Shown one piece after another: positions 31,472-44,029 of a stretch of DNA of 64,000 bases (its first letter is position 1; each line of letters starts with the position of its first letter). Source of the DNA: Turnera subulata. Lineage: Eukaryota; Streptophyta; Magnoliopsida; Malpighiales; Passifloraceae. The DNA lies in the NCBI GenBank assembly GCA_028386065.3, contig JAKUCV010007315.1:66772-130771 (forward strand), in the 5' to 3' direction. A model generated the notes under the pieces. The model saw nothing but the letters and a program-made list of their open reading frames with translations. It was not told where the DNA came from and ran no database searches. A program made the position numbers and the translations under genes.

Positions 31472-31852
31472 GGGATCGACATCCCAAAAATAAGAACCCA
31501 GGGATAGACATCCCAAATATAATCACGGGATAGACAACCCAAGCATAGACATGCTTATCACAAGTAACCCAGGTCATGGCCACAACAAAACAGTCTTAAA
31601 CCATCGAATCGCACCACTACTTACCACGTGACAATTATATTATCATCATCCAAAACCAAATCACAGGGATCAACATCCCTAACCAAAATACCGGGATAGA
31701 CATCCCATCCAAAACCGAGGATCGACATCCTTATCACATTTCTTATTTATTCCATTATACTTATACCAAAAGACACGGTGATAAATATCCAAAAACTCAA
31801 TGTACGGGGATAAACATCCCAAAAACAATCAGGACACTGGGATAAACATCCC
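31472..31852. repeat. Hairpin array GGGAT-NNAC-ATCCC inside the solo LTR
   Basis: Copies are at 31472-31485, 31501-31514, 31527-31540 (one mismatch), 31665-31680 (AGGGAT/ATCCCT), 31693-31706, 31718-31731 (AGGAT/ATCCT), 31807-31820 and 31839-31852. A covarying member AAGCAT-AGAC-ATGCTT is at 31541-31556. Loops are always four bases ending AC. A related CTAGG/CCTAG dyad with a 7-base loop is at 31411-31427. Confidence 0.85.
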
Positions 31853-32417
31853 GAACCAAACCACAGCAAATGCAACAACCAACAGAGCAATAATCATCAA
31901 ACACAATAACCGAGTAATATAGGCACATATAGAAGGAAATCCATCCTCACCTTGGCCGATTACTCAGTTTATGAAATACTTCTGGGTTCCACAGCAAGTT
32001 CCTCAAGTAACTGTTCGGTACCAACTCCTATATAGCAAACAATAACATATATACACATAAGATGCACATAAATGCAAATGATGCTATACCGTAAAAATAA
32101 AATATAAACTGGTTCGTTAGCGTCCCGGTATAACCCCGTTATCATCATCATTCAGCATCTATTTCTAGGTGTCAAAATAAACTCCCGGATATTATTCCGG
32201 TATACTTTGATCATATTTTTCCCGAATATTTTTCTGACATCATTTACATGTATATATATTTTCCAAAATTTCATGTGTAAAATTAATTATCTCCTTTATT
32301 TAATATTTCCAAAATATTTTCATATTCAAAATACCAATTATTTCCTTAGCTTATATTTTCCAAAATTCCATATTTAATTTTCAAAATACATTTCCAGGTT
32401 TTATTTTTATTACCTAC

Positions 32418-32467
<50 letters not shown>
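32418..32467. repeat. (ATT)n microsatellite
   Basis: About 16 perfect ATT units inside the solo LTR. It probably arose after insertion. Confidence 0.95.
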
Positions 32468-32468
<1 letters not shown>

Positions 32469-33022
32469 AAGCTTGGGCTGGGCCTGAATAGCACTGTTCA
32501 GCCACTGCATAGTACCTAGAAAGCCCATGCAGCGAGCCCAACAGTTCCAACAGCCAGCCCAACAAGCCCATAACCAGGCGGCCGAACGCATCAACCCATA
32601 AGCCCAACTCACACAACCCAAGCCCAACCATATAACCAGCAAACCAACCCGTACCATCCGGGTCAACCCGACGACCCGCAACCCATGTCCGGGTCGTCTT
32701 CCTCACGGGCTCACCTTCACTTGCAGAGGCGGCGGCGACACGGGACGGCGAGACGGCGACAGTGGTGAGGCGTGCACGATGGTCTGCAGGCGGGGAAGGG
32801 CGACGGCGGTGTGCACGAGGGAAGGAAGGAGACGAGGCGCGAGCTCGTCGGCGTCGTCGGATCTGCAAGTGACGGCTTGCTCGCGACGGCGTCGGGACGG
32901 CGGCGGCTCTGCCAAGGCGAAAGGAGAAGAAGATGAGGGGGAGGGCGTCGGCTCGGTGGCGGCACGCGTGTGGTGGTGGTGAGGCACGGGTGAGGCTCGG
33001 GTTGAGGAAGAAGGAGAAGGGG

Positions 33023-33025
<3 letters not shown>

Positions 33026-33054
<29 letters not shown>
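33026..33054. repeat. (GA)n microsatellite
   Basis: About 14 GA units in the purine-rich part of the solo LTR. Confidence 0.9.
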
Positions 33055-33058
<4 letters not shown>

Positions 33059-33505
33059 CGGATGAGGTGTGGGTTTTCTCTTTTTTTTTTTATTTTTTTT
33101 TCTAAACTGGTTTGAGGAAGAAAACGCAGGAAGGCAGGAAAGGCAGGAAACTGGGCAAGGATGGTGAAGACTGAAGAGGGCAGGTAAGGTGTTTTAATGT
33201 GGTGCAACTGGAAGAGACAAGCCTTCACGAGCAAACAGGAGACGATTCATAAGCTCAACAGGAAAGGCAGTTGCGTCATCGTCTGTGCAGATAAACCGTG
33301 TACCGTCCGGACCAGAAAAATACCAACTTTGGTCCGTAAAATGCACGGAAAAATCTCGAGCGCGGAAAAACCCTCGGTTACGAAAAACGACGCCCGATTT
33401 ACCTTGAATTAATTACCCAAGATTAATTCTTTTAGTAAATCACTGTAAAAAGACTTTTACAGTCCCGGTAAAAATCTAAATTTTTACCCGGACTGTTACA
33501 CATAT

Positions 33506-35060
33506 ACATAACATAGATAAGAACACTTATCTGTAAGAATGAAGCGGAAGCGTTGTCAGGATCGGGAGCCACGGCTTGAATCACTGGTCGGCTTGAATCA
33601 CTTGAATCACAGTGTGTCGGATCGGCCTCCTAGTTTCCACGGTCTAAACCCTAGATTGCAGTAAGCAGGTTATCTACGTTTACCCAACATATGTACAGTA
33701 TGTACAATGAGTAGTGTATCAGCCTCCCCTTGTAGTAATTTATATACTGTACTAGTTGGGCCCAATTGAACCAATTGGACTTAAATGAGCACCCCTTATG
33801 AGTGGACTCACTACTTTCCAACAGCAGTTAGTTCCATTTGGTTTGAAAATGGGTTTTGGAGGAATTGAGGCAAAGTGGAACCTGATACCGGGCCAGAATA
33901 TTTAGCTAAATTCCTCACCTACTACTTAAACCTACATGCGTACATGTGGATCCATGGCTTTACTGGAATTCCACACTAGACTTTTCAAACTTTAGGTTTC
34001 GGAGCTGCATGGTAGGCTTCCCCATGGTTCTATACAATACTGTGGGCTTCCAATGTTCTGAGACATATATGTGCATTAACAGTAGTTTTTTGAAACTAAG
34101 ACAAACGAAATTATGCAGGCTTTTATTGGACCAGGCTAAGCAATCAAGTGGACTAGGCTTGCTAGGCTGCTAAAGGTAGAAGCCTACAAGGTTGAATCAT
34201 TTATTCACAGGAAAATAAAACCGTGAGACTTGTCTTGGATCCCATGTGTATGATGTGCAGACTCTGAATTCAAGCAGAACACGATTACAGCGTTTCGTTT
34301 CCCTATCCCTGATACCCTGCAAATCTACGTGCTATTCCTGTGGATGGATTCTATGTATGGGTGACTTGGAATTCAGTTGACTTCCATGCATGCATGGTTT
34401 TCCAATGTTATGGATGGTAGTTTTCCTATTCTGAGACAAGTATTCACAACTTAGGAAGCGCCTTCTTGTGAACTGCTAATTAATGGATCAGATTGACTAT
34501 TGCAGAAGCTAGCTATGATATTAGAGTGGTTGTTCAGTTTCAGAATTTGACAATGTAGTTTTACACAAATATGTGAAGTTGAAGTCAGAGTATTGATTAT
34601 ACCTCTCAATAACCAGTCTTATAGATATATAATCCTTCACCATACATGCTTATTCCATCAGTACTCATATATATTTAATTCAAGTAGAGATCAAGTGATA
34701 CTGTGTTCTACAAGCAGATAAGATGTGCAGACCTGTCAACTCTGTACCAAATCATCAAAACTTGCAGCTTCTGGTCAAAACAGAATTTTGTACTATATCC
34801 CATCAAAGTCTTTCACAAATCACAATCTGGTTTCAACCCTGTACAATAATTAACAAACTAAAACTAATAGCCCGCGTAATATCGTGCGTGCAAGCTGGCT
34901 CTTATTCATGATCAGATTAGGCTTAGAGGACCTGTGTATTCTGTGTGAAGTTTTTGATTGTTACAGTCAAATACAAGCCCGCTTCACGCATCTCCAATAA
35001 CTCCTTTCTAAAGTTATTCCTGTGACTATAATTTAATCACAATTTGCAATGCTTGTAGCC
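33506..35060. other. Intergenic, possible old LTR remnant at its start
   Basis: 33530-33850 (GAAGCGGAAGCGTTGTC and following AT-rich sequence) has the look of a copia LTR end, but no partner was found. The rest, up to the Kunitz promoter, holds no gene that I can support. Confidence 0.4.
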
Positions 35061-35067
35061 TATAAAA
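35061..35067 (+). promoter_or_regulatory. TATA box of the Kunitz inhibitor gene
   Basis: TATAAAAATG is 73-79 bp upstream of the ATG. This gives a predicted leader of about 45-50 bases. Confidence 0.65.
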
Positions 35068-35139
35068 ATGAAGCTTCCCTGCATTGGTTCTTCACACATC
35101 ACCAAAAAATAGAGAAAGACTTAAGCCATATAGCAAAAA

Positions 35140-35757
35140 ATGAAAGCTGCATTGTTGATATTGCCTTTCCTTCTCTTTGCCTTGGCCACAAAGCCATTGC
35201 TTGGGGAGGCAGCTGAGGAGCCAGAAGCAGTGCGCGACACAAATGGTGAGAAACTCAGAGCAGGCGCTGCCTACTACATCCTCCCGGTCTTCCACGGCAG
35301 AGGCGGTGGCCTCACAATGGGCAGCAGAGGAAAGAAAACCTGCCCGCTTGATGTTGTTCAGGAACGATATGAAGCATCAAAGGGCCTCCCTCTAATATTT
35401 ACACCCGTGAACCCCAAGAAAGCGGTGGTCCGTGTCTCTACTGATCTTAACATCAAGTTCTCTGTTACAACAATCTGTCCCCAATCCACTGTGTGGACGC
35501 TTGACAATTATGATGGATGGAGAAAGCAGCGGTTTGTGACAACCAATGGAGTGGAAGGAAATCCAGGCTCCAACACAATATACAACTGGTTTAAGATTGA
35601 AAAGAATGGAGATGACTACTACCTTCGTTACTGCCCCACCGTCTGTAACTACTGCAACAATGAGTGCAGAGACCTTGGCATTTATGTTGATGAAACTGGA
35701 GTAAGGCGCTTGGCTATCGGCAATGTTCCTTTCAAGGTTAAGTTCCAGAAAGCTTGA
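35140..35757 (+). CDS. Kunitz-type trypsin inhibitor / miraculin-like protein
   Basis: A single-exon ORF of 205 residues, the usual length of this family. Residues 1-22 form a signal peptide (hydrophobic LLILPFLLFALA), so the protein is secreted or vacuolar. The Kunitz signature region is at residues 30-50 (VRDTNGEKLRAGAAYYILPV). Cysteines are at 68, 113, 165, 169, 172 and 176. The CPTVCNYCNNEC cluster matches the miraculin subgroup. The C-terminus has the typical LAIGNVPFKVKF strand. The reactive loop near residues 82-90 (KGLPLIFTP) has no obvious Arg/Lys P1, so trypsin inhibition is doubtful; a role in defence or wounding is inferred from the family. AATAAATAAA follows the stop. The PPR gene is convergent, 181 bp away. 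Confidence 0.95.
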   Translation: MKAALLILPFLLFALATKPLLGEAAEEPEAVRDTNGEKLRAGAAYYILPVFHGRGGGLTMGSRGKKTCPLDVVQERYEASKGLPLIFTPVNPKKAVVRVSTDLNIKFSVTTICPQSTVWTLDNYDGWRKQRFVTTNGVEGNPGSNTIYNWFKIEKNGDDYYLRYCPTVCNYCNNECRDLGIYVDETGVRRLAIGNVPFKVKFQKA

Positions 35758-35938
35758 AGGCTAATGGCAAACATAAATAAATATGTATGCTATAAATGTT
35801 GTAACTCTAATAATGCTCCTTGGGAACACGTATGTGAAAAATAAATGTTGTAACTCTTAAACTCAATAAGAGCCTAGTTGCTGTAATCGTCCTTCAGATA
35901 ATCATCTTCACTAGAAACTCCTTTTGAAAGACTAAGTA

Positions 35939-37519
35939 CTAGTCTGCTTCCAGGCAAGTGAAATCCACATCCAACCTCAAATGGTCAGTGATCATCTCTA
36001 TGCAAAAGTAAACATCACCTGAAGCACTAAGAATTTTATCTTCGGCAAGGAATTCATGAACAACACCATTGACCTCGATCCAACTATGCGCAGGCTTTTT
36101 CTTGACTTTAATACGACCCATCATCTTCCTCATCTTAAGTGCCTCTTCCATCCGATTTGCACTGCAATAGATGTTGCATAGCAGCACATGCACGCCATCA
36201 TCATTGAGCTCTAATTGAATAATCTTCTTGCCAGCCATTTCAGCCATGCTCAAGTTCCCGTGAAGTAAACAAGCACCTAGCAAGGATCGCCAGATAACAG
36301 CATCTGGGTCAACAGGCATATTTTCAATAAACTCCTTCGCTTCCTCTAAGAGCCCTGCTCGACCAAGAAGATCGACCATGCATCCATAATGCTCAATCCT
36401 GGGTTCAAAAGGGTAACATTGGATCATTCTCATGAACAATCTCTGTGCCTCAACAACCAGGCCTGAATGGCTGCAAGCTGATAGAACCGACAAAAATGTG
36501 ATACCATTTGGGATAACCCTTGATTGTAACATGTCATGGAATAACTCGAGAGCATCATTTCCTTTTCCATGAAATGCATATCCAGCTATCATAGTAGTCC
36601 ACGAAAACACGTCCTTCTTTCGCATTCCATTGAATATCTTCCTAGCTAACTCCGGGCACCCTCCTTTTGAATACATATCCATCAGAGCGTTTCTGACGGT
36701 AGTATCCTCAGTCAGAGAAACTTTCTCCATGTAACCGTGAATTGCTTGACCGTGATCAAGAGCCCCAGTATCAGCACAACCTGCAAGAACAGCAACTACA
36801 GTAACCACCGTAGGCGGGCTCACTCCTTCTGCTTTCATTTCCCTAAACATTTCAAGAGCCTCAATCGGCATCTCCCCCTGAACAAACCCGGTTATCATGG
36901 CCGTCCAAGCAACAGAATCCCTCAGCGGCATTTCGTCGAACACCATTTTAGCCGAAACTAAATCATTGCACAACACAAACCCATTAAGCAAACTAGTCCA
37001 AGAAGACACATCTCTGACACCCATAAGCTTAAACACCAACTGGGCAGCTTCAATTCGATCATTTCTACAATACATATCAATCAAAGCATTCCCCACAAAT
37101 GATTCCGAACCCAAGTGATACCTAAACACCATCCCGTGAACTACTTTCCCTGCAAGCAAACTTTTGCTCCTGCCACAAGCAGATAACGCGCCAACAACTG
37201 AGAAGCTGTCAGGTCTTAAGCCGCCATTTATCAACTCCGAGAACACTACGAGTGCCTTTGTTGGAAGTTGAGCGTGCAAGTAAAGATTGAGGAGGCAAGT
37301 GTATGACACGATGTCTGGGTCTTGAATATGATCAAACACCTTGAGTGCTTCTTCTTGGTAGCCTAGTTTGGAGTAGCTGTTCAATAGTTTGCATGACAAG
37401 GACTGGTGGGTGCTGGGTAATCCTCGAGTTATAGCTTGGGCATGGATTTGTTTAAGATTGAAAAGCTTGCACTTTTTTTGCAGAAGAAGTTGCAAGGTCC
37501 CATACTTCATCAATGCCAA
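35939..37519 (-). CDS. Pentatricopeptide repeat protein, PLS subfamily, E/E+ class
   Basis: An intronless ORF of 526 residues, ATG at 37519, typical of plant PPR genes. Tandem P, L and S motifs run from about residue 40 to 430 (for example EEALKVFDHIQDPDIVSYT, SAKMVFDEMPLRDSVAWT, ARKIFNGMRKKDVFSWTTM). An E domain follows (DPDAVIWRSLLGACLLHGN), then an E+ like stretch (AHSWIEVNGVVHEF). No DYW deaminase is present. Such proteins bind organellar RNA one base per repeat and guide C-to-U editing with a separate deaminase. The target is mitochondrial or plastid RNA, with no clear targeting peptide visible. No lesion was seen. Confidence 0.95.
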   Translation of the reverse strand: MALMKYGTLQLLLQKKCKLFNLKQIHAQAITRGLPSTHQSLSCKLLNSYSKLGYQEEALKVFDHIQDPDIVSYTCLLNLYLHAQLPTKALVVFSELINGGLRPDSFSVVGALSACGRSKSLLAGKVVHGMVFRYHLGSESFVGNALIDMYCRNDRIEAAQLVFKLMGVRDVSSWTSLLNGFVLCNDLVSAKMVFDEMPLRDSVAWTAMITGFVQGEMPIEALEMFREMKAEGVSPPTVVTVVAVLAGCADTGALDHGQAIHGYMEKVSLTEDTTVRNALMDMYSKGGCPELARKIFNGMRKKDVFSWTTMIAGYAFHGKGNDALELFHDMLQSRVIPNGITFLSVLSACSHSGLVVEAQRLFMRMIQCYPFEPRIEHYGCMVDLLGRAGLLEEAKEFIENMPVDPDAVIWRSLLGACLLHGNLSMAEMAGKKIIQLELNDDGVHVLLCNIYCSANRMEEALKMRKMMGRIKVKKKPAHSWIEVNGVVHEFLAEDKILSASGDVYFCIEMITDHLRLDVDFTCLEAD

Positions 37520-37689
37520 GGAAGAGCCTTCACTAGTAGCTCCTCTTCACGTTTTACTAGCTCTAGGTCTCTCTCCCCATGCATGTTATGGGCAAGTGAA
37601 TCGAAATACTTGACCACCATTTTTAGCACAGCGATTTTATTTGATCACGGGAAAAATATAAACATAGAATAATCCCAAACTCATAACAT

Positions 37690-37925
37690 AATAGGGTTTT
37701 TCTATCCGGTATCTGGAGCTTCGCTCGGACTAATCCGGACTTGACCGTTGGTTGTGGTGGGTAAATCTCCTAATGGGAATTTTCTACGTACACGAACACG
37801 AACAGGAACTCAAACTCGTTTCGTGAACCTCCCAATGGGAATTTTTGAACTCGAACTCGAGAACTCGTGTAAGCGGAGCCAAGGCCAAAAGTCGCATACC
37901 ACTTAGGACCAACCCTTTAGAACAG
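37690..37925. repeat. Fragment of a dispersed repeat
   Basis: CGGTATCTGGAGCTTCGCTCGGACTAATCCGG and the following CTCGAACTCGAGA and GCGGAGCCAAGGC blocks recur in altered form at 44035-44215 and partly at 47578-47640. It has no coding capacity. Family not identified. Confidence 0.5.
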
Positions 37926-38312
37926 AATTAGTTGCTCCATTGGTCCATAACAGAAACTTGCACTAAACCAAGAGGGCTAAACAGTAGATCGAAGCGTTCA
38001 TTAGGCGGTCATGGTTGCACATCACTAACTATAGAGTGATTACAACTTGAATAGAGTAACAATTGATTGAATAACATCTTCAAAAGTAATTCGTCAAGGT
38101 GCCAGATTTACATCAATTACAACGGGGCCTTCCTGCTTACAGATACCAGGATTCATGCCAATTGTCCTCATACAGCTCCTGCAAATAGATAAAATGAACA
38201 TATTGATTATCATAACAGAGCCATGGCTGCTTAGGTGATGATCAGTCATGTATGGATCCCATATTGCTTCAATGTTCCATAACTGTACTCAATCAAGTAC
38301 CTGCTAGCTGCG

Positions 38313-41300
38313 TCATATGGTGATAACCCTATCCCGAACAGCGTCAAGATCTGATATTTTGTTGATACTGCACGAGACAAACACAAGAAACGTGGACAAA
38401 AATAGTCAGATACAATTACAATGGCAAATATCAGAACAATAAACCAAGAGACAGAAAAGAAGAAAGAGCGATTTTATGCAGTACGATTTTCTTCAGGCAC
38501 TAGGAATGGCATGACAAAGAGAAAAATTTTGTCTCACATACCTGTATAAAACATCACCACTGGGGCCGAGCTTTCTGCATAGCCATTCTGGAACTAGTTT
38601 CTCAAGAATCTCTAGCTGCTCCTCAACCTCTCCTGCAAAAGAATACACTATTAACGCCATGCAATAATGAGTTATAAGAGATGAAAAAAACATACACAAG
38701 GATCTGCGATATTAGGTCAAAGCCATTAAGACGTACCCCTGTTAGCAAAATCAAAACTGTTTACAAGTATCTTATGCAAAAGTTCCTCCTTTGTGATTGC
38801 AGATGAGTTCGAAGAATGGAATATATGGCTAATAAGAGAAACAAGGTCAGGCAGGCAGGGTGATGCAACTGATTGATCTGTCTTATGATCCTCAGACCGG
38901 AACCCATGACTTTCATCCACCTATGAAAAAGAATCAAACCACATTAGAAGCATAGGACAACATAAATCCAGAAAACATGGAGTTGACAAAATGGCTCCAT
39001 GAATAAAAAGTGTGTTGCTGCCCAAACTGCAGAAGTAATGCATCAACATAAAGTGGTGAAATACAGCCTCAATAAAGTATGGGATGAAAGCTAACACACC
39101 CCTAAGTTTCCAATATTGTTTATCAAAAGGAAATCTTAAACTGACTTAAACAAACAAGACATTCTGCAGAGTGAACAGCATCCTTTTTTGTCTTACGTAT
39201 AGAACTAGTTGCAAAAGCATCAGCACAACATGGCTTTCAAATAGCATTTTGGTCTGAACAATTTCTAGAATCCGGATCAACAATATTCATTATTACCAGA
39301 GGAAAACAATCAGTTGACCTTACCTTTTGGAATAGCACGTTTGGACCAGGTAAATTTTGAGTGTTGCTACCACATGGATGGTAGCAGTCTGAGATGACGT
39401 CATCACCTTCTGAGCATGAGAAATCCAAAGACTTTTTTGCAGATGTATGGGATGATGTCTGCTTCTGGCTGGCCGTACTAGGCGTTGCCCTCCTCGGGAC
39501 TGATGGTGCAGGAGTTTCTATAGTTAATGTATCAGCAGCTGAGACAGATTTACATAAGGGGCTTGCAGAAACACTAGCATCGCTAGAGAATTCTGAATTT
39601 GGTTGGTCTGGAAGAGAATCAATGAAGCTAGATGCGGGATATGTCCCAGGAGATTCTTTGGACTGGTCAGCTTTAATTTCTGGCACATTCCCACCATCAA
39701 GTTTTGAACTCTGCATATGAGCTTCCCCAAATCTCCTGGATTTAACCTCGCCATTTTTGAGACCTGTGATTGTAATGTCCTCATTATGCAGAACATCAGA
39801 TTGCAGAGATAACAAGGGAAGTGGAGAAGCTAAGAGTTCGGGGTTTTCTTTTTCAGAAGCCAAAAACTTCCGAGAAAATTCTCTACAAAAAGATGGATGC
39901 AGGTGTGACGAGTTTGTCAACAACTCATTTTTAATTGAAGTAAGATCTTCAGGCACTGCATTTTCAAGTAACTTTTCTGCATCAGTGCTCTGACTTGTTT
40001 GGCTCATGTGATCAGGCAACACAGATTCGGGAGTTTCAGCAATTGTGTCCACAGAAGCAGACTGCTGGTTAAATAGATGTGGCAATGTGGCCTGTGGAAC
40101 GTCACTAACCTAGGAAACAAAAGGACAAAAGCAAAATTTATCTTCAGAAGGAAATTTACAGTGTATCCAAATTAATATTGTCTAATCTTAGATCATCAAT
40201 TCAAAGAGCTTACACTAGACCCAAAAGACCTACATAAGGGAAATATAATGTAAACGTCATTATGTAAAAGCTAGACTTCAGAAAAAGGTTGACAATCAAA
40301 CACACCGAAAGAATTTAAATGTAACAACACTTATCCTTCGACCAAAAATCAAAACAGAGAACCACATTACAAGCTTATTAATCACTATTAAACTAACTTT
40401 GATCATCAATCAGTCTCATTAAAGCTATAGCTGCAATCTAGCAATGAGAGCATGGAAGGAAGTAAATCAAATAGTTAAATGTGTTCAACCAACTGGTTGC
40501 GTCTCAGAAAACAAATAAGTGAAAACTACTCAAAGTGATGTTGAGATTGTGTTATACGCAACTTCAAGAAAGGAATAAGAAAGCTAAAACAGGAACAAAC
40601 AGATACCTCAGGATGCTTAGTGAAGTAATGAATAAGCCTTGAAGCAAAGACTCCACGCAGAGCATAAAAATCCGAAGGTTCCTGGTGTCCTTCTACGACG
40701 TCAAAGGACAGTATAACCTCCATATCTGGCTTCATGCACAGTGTTTTCTTGTCATGTACCATAATCTTTTCTATCTGTATAACGTCAGGCAGTATGTATT
40801 TAATCTGTGCAAGGTGCCGATTCTGGAACTCTCTGAGAAAACAGTACAAATGGCAGAATATATGGTCATAAAAGAGAATTAAGGAAAATAGAACCACATA
40901 ATCTTCATGTAGGAGCCATCAAACATCTGAGAAAAGAAGATATGCGGTTGCATAAATTAGATACATTGTTATAGTTACACCATCGGGTGATTTGGAGTGC
41001 CTTCATTCCATCAAACTTAAAAGTACAATCAGTGAAAGGAGCTCAAGGATATTGACAAATAGTACAAGTACAATTCCATGACATCAAAAGGGTTTAAGGT
41101 TCAAAAAGAAGAAATTGAGATACGCGACAGCATTCATGGTTGCCCTCAAGTATAAGAAACGACTTTAAGAATGGCACCGTCATGGCTCTTCTTCAGAAAT
41201 CAAAAGACACAAAATCCCCCAGAACACATGGCATCCAACCATATAACCAAGCGCAGACGCATAATACGATGGATATACACCACAGTATGCCCTACATCAA

Positions 41301-41937
41301 CGTTATGATCACCCAAACCCATACCAATGTTGGGGAGGATGCAATTTTCTGAATGCATAAACAGTCAACATATTCATTACAGCGCATGAGGAATTATCAA
41401 AAGTAACAGGTTTGTCAACCTGATGAGATTCAAACCTTTTGTAAATGACTTATACAGTATAAGAGAACAAAAAAGAGTCACAATGACTACCTTTGAGTCA
41501 GCACCTCCACCTGAGCTCGAATATTCTGTAAAGTAGGTGACCTTTTACGTAGTCCAAGCAACCTCAATGAATAAACCATGGCATCAAAGACTTCCATAAT
41601 GACTTTAAATCTGAAACAAAAAAAAAAAAAGATATATGTAAGATAAATAAAAGAAATTAACAAATACCATTGCCTACTGCAAAGTTTAAAAAAGACAACA
41701 AGAAACCCACCTTTCTTGATCTTCAACTTCTCCCTCTTGAGACTTAGTAAGCAAAGGCTGATTGGTCTTCTCCGGAGTCTGGAACACAAACTTAATCTCC
41801 GGATTCTCATTCTCAACAACTCCAGGCTTTTTGGGGACAAGCGAAGGAGCAATCGATTTCTCAACCTCAGGAACAATCTTTTTACATTGAAAATCCAAAA
41901 CCCTTTGCCCACCTTCGCTGCATTTCCTCTCCTCCAT
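38313..41937 (-). CDS. CDT1: CDT1-like DNA replication licensing factor
   Basis: Seven exons join in frame to 562 residues: 41711-41937, 41491-41610, 40607-40832, 39324-40109, 38737-38920, 38542-38632 and 38313-38367. Arabidopsis CDT1a is of similar size. The conserved middle domain spans exons 2-3 (VIMEVFDAMVYSLRLLGLRK, RHLAQIKYILPDVIQIEKI, DKKTLCMKPDMEVIL, FASRLIHYFTKHPEV). This is the geminin-binding winged-helix region of the family. Exon 4 is long, Ser-rich and probably disordered. Exons 5-7 encode the C-terminal winged helix that contacts MCM (LVSLISHIFHSS, LEILEKLVPEWLCRKLG). The protein acts in the nucleus, loading MCM2-7 with ORC and CDC6 in G1. ATG 41937 is chosen because MEERKCSEGG has no in-frame coding upstream with support. 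An upstream in-frame Met exists but lies before the probable cap site. Confidence 0.93.
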
Positions 41938-44029
41938 GATTTTGACACCGATACAGTATTGAAAATCACCAAAATTAACCCACAAAAATATGCCTCAAAT
42001 CTGCAATCAGAGACAAAAAACAAGAAACTCGATGAAAAATTTGGAGTAGACCCAATACATCAATGTATAAAGATTAATGAAGCGCACCTGGAATCGGTGG
42101 AATTGGGGAAGGATGGGAAACCCTAACAACGGTCAATGACTGTGGTGGAGTATAGGAAAGGGAGGAGGGAAAATGGAATACGGCTTCAAATGAAGCGGAT
42201 GTTTTGTGAAAGACGAAAGTGCCCTTTCCGAGTTCCACTTGAAAAAATAAAAAATGTTACCGTTAAAGTATGCGATTTTGAGATTTAAAAAAGATTAATC
42301 ACTTGGATAATGGGAGATTTGGGTTTGCTAAATGAATCATGGAACGTGGTGTCTCTCTGGTTAGAATGGTTGGATTTTCTTACAAAAAAGTAATTGTTAG
42401 ATTTTGTGGATATATTAAACATAGCCCAAAAAAAGGGTTAACGTATTCCATTGATTTTTGTTTTTGTTTTTGTTTTTCCCTATGCTATTAACTAATGCTA
42501 TCATCCGACCCAAAAAGAAAAAAAAACTAAATTATGTAAATGTAAGGATGGGTCTTAGTGTGCCCTCTTACTAATTGTTTTTTTCAAATTTCAAACTCTT
42601 CAAGATGCTTTATCTTTTAAAAAATCTATCTTTGGTTGTAAAAAATTTGCTCTCATTTTTTTTGGTAAATTTCTAAATGACTCAAGTAGTGGAAAATGTA
42701 AATAGAGATTCCTTTTTTAGGATGAAAAGGAAAAACTCTCAAAATTTATCTAGATTGCTTGTATCATAGTTATTCCTCCAATTAAGTCTTGTTTTTTATT
42801 TCAATTGGTTCTGTCACGCATGGCTAAAGCCAAATCGATTGAAGGAAGTAAAGTGGGCGTCGAGGAAGAAGATAACATAGAGGAGGATAACGATAACTTG
42901 CCCCTAAATTACATAGACGAGTTGATGCAAAGATGAAGATGACTATAAGTGCCGAGTCTTAGTCAGCCATAGAAAAATTTAAGGAGAGAATAATATAATA
43001 GTATTTGATGTTCTAAAGACAATAATTAGTGACAATTACTGAAAGAATAAAATAATTGTATCTCTTTGCGGACTAATTTGATATAGGGTTCGATGTAGTG
43101 ACGAAAGTAATTCATTATATAGATATATAAACCAACAAACTCTGAAAAAAATCTAGTATCAAATACATTTTTATTAATTGTGTCATCATTTAATTCAATA
43201 TTTATTTATCTCAACATAAAAATTCAACAATAAGCAACAAGATTGATGGCCCAACAATCATTCAATTATTGCTTTCACCCCTTCCTTCAGAATACTCTTT
43301 AAAAATTCAAAAATATCCTAAACCGAAGCATATGTAATAAATCGGCGGGTGTAGGAGGGAAACCGAGTTAGGCCAAATGGTGGACCCCACTCCTCCACAC
43401 ACCGGCAACCATCAAAGCGACACGTCTCTCTTCTTTGTCTCGGTCCATTTCCTCATGAACTGACCGTTGAGGAGACAGTTCGTTCGGTTTTGACGATCTA
43501 ATAAAAGAAAAAGCCGCAAAAGGCTGTTCTCGTTTTTGCCATGATTAGTTGGCCTCTTATCAATTACTATCATCATCCTTTTCTCCGTTTTATCAACGTG
43601 GCCTTTTCTCAATGGACACACCAAAAATCAGTTAGGGTCCCGCCAAAATCATGCACCCCTGAAACGGCAATCTCACGTGCCGTTGAAGCATCTCCACCGC
43701 CCTTTTACTGCCGCGTGTCCTTTCCTTCGTCGTCTCTTCTTTGCTATGAATAAATTTTTTAACCCTTCCTTGGTGGTGCTGTGTTGGAATGCTGGGTCAC
43801 CGGCCTTGGGGAACGGGTGAATGGACCAATGAGAGAGTAGGTTTAGATTATGGAGATGATGTGGATGGGTGACGTCACCCTTCGTGATGCCACGTGGAAG
43901 GGCGTTATTGCTTGGACGGTGGGTCAAGATGTGAGGATGACATGGGTAGGGTAGCTGTACCGTTGGGTTGCCTAGAACGAAGCTGTGTGCCAGAACATAA
44001 TGCACAAATATACAATAATATATATATAT

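Larger units (their letters stand above)
30839..33500 (-). mobile_element. Solo LTR of a Tekay-like Ty3-gypsy element
   Basis: The 2662-bp unit runs TGAAACACCCCGACC...CCCGGACTGTTACA in plus orientation, with perfect 5-bp duplications CATAT (30834-30838, 33501-33505). No gag-pol is present, so it is a solo LTR left by recombination. On the minus strand it starts TGTAACAGTCCGGG. It shares CAGCGGAAG, TATGGATCC and GGTGAGTCCGAAGTGCTC with the element entering at 63576. Frames in the GC-rich part (32410-33234 minus, Ser/Arg/Pro rich) are not considered genes. Confidence 0.9.

Noticed and set aside
32410..33234. 274-codon ORF on the minus strand
   Set aside because: It runs through microsatellites (poly-Asn from ATT, Ser-Leu from GA) inside a solo LTR; not a gene.
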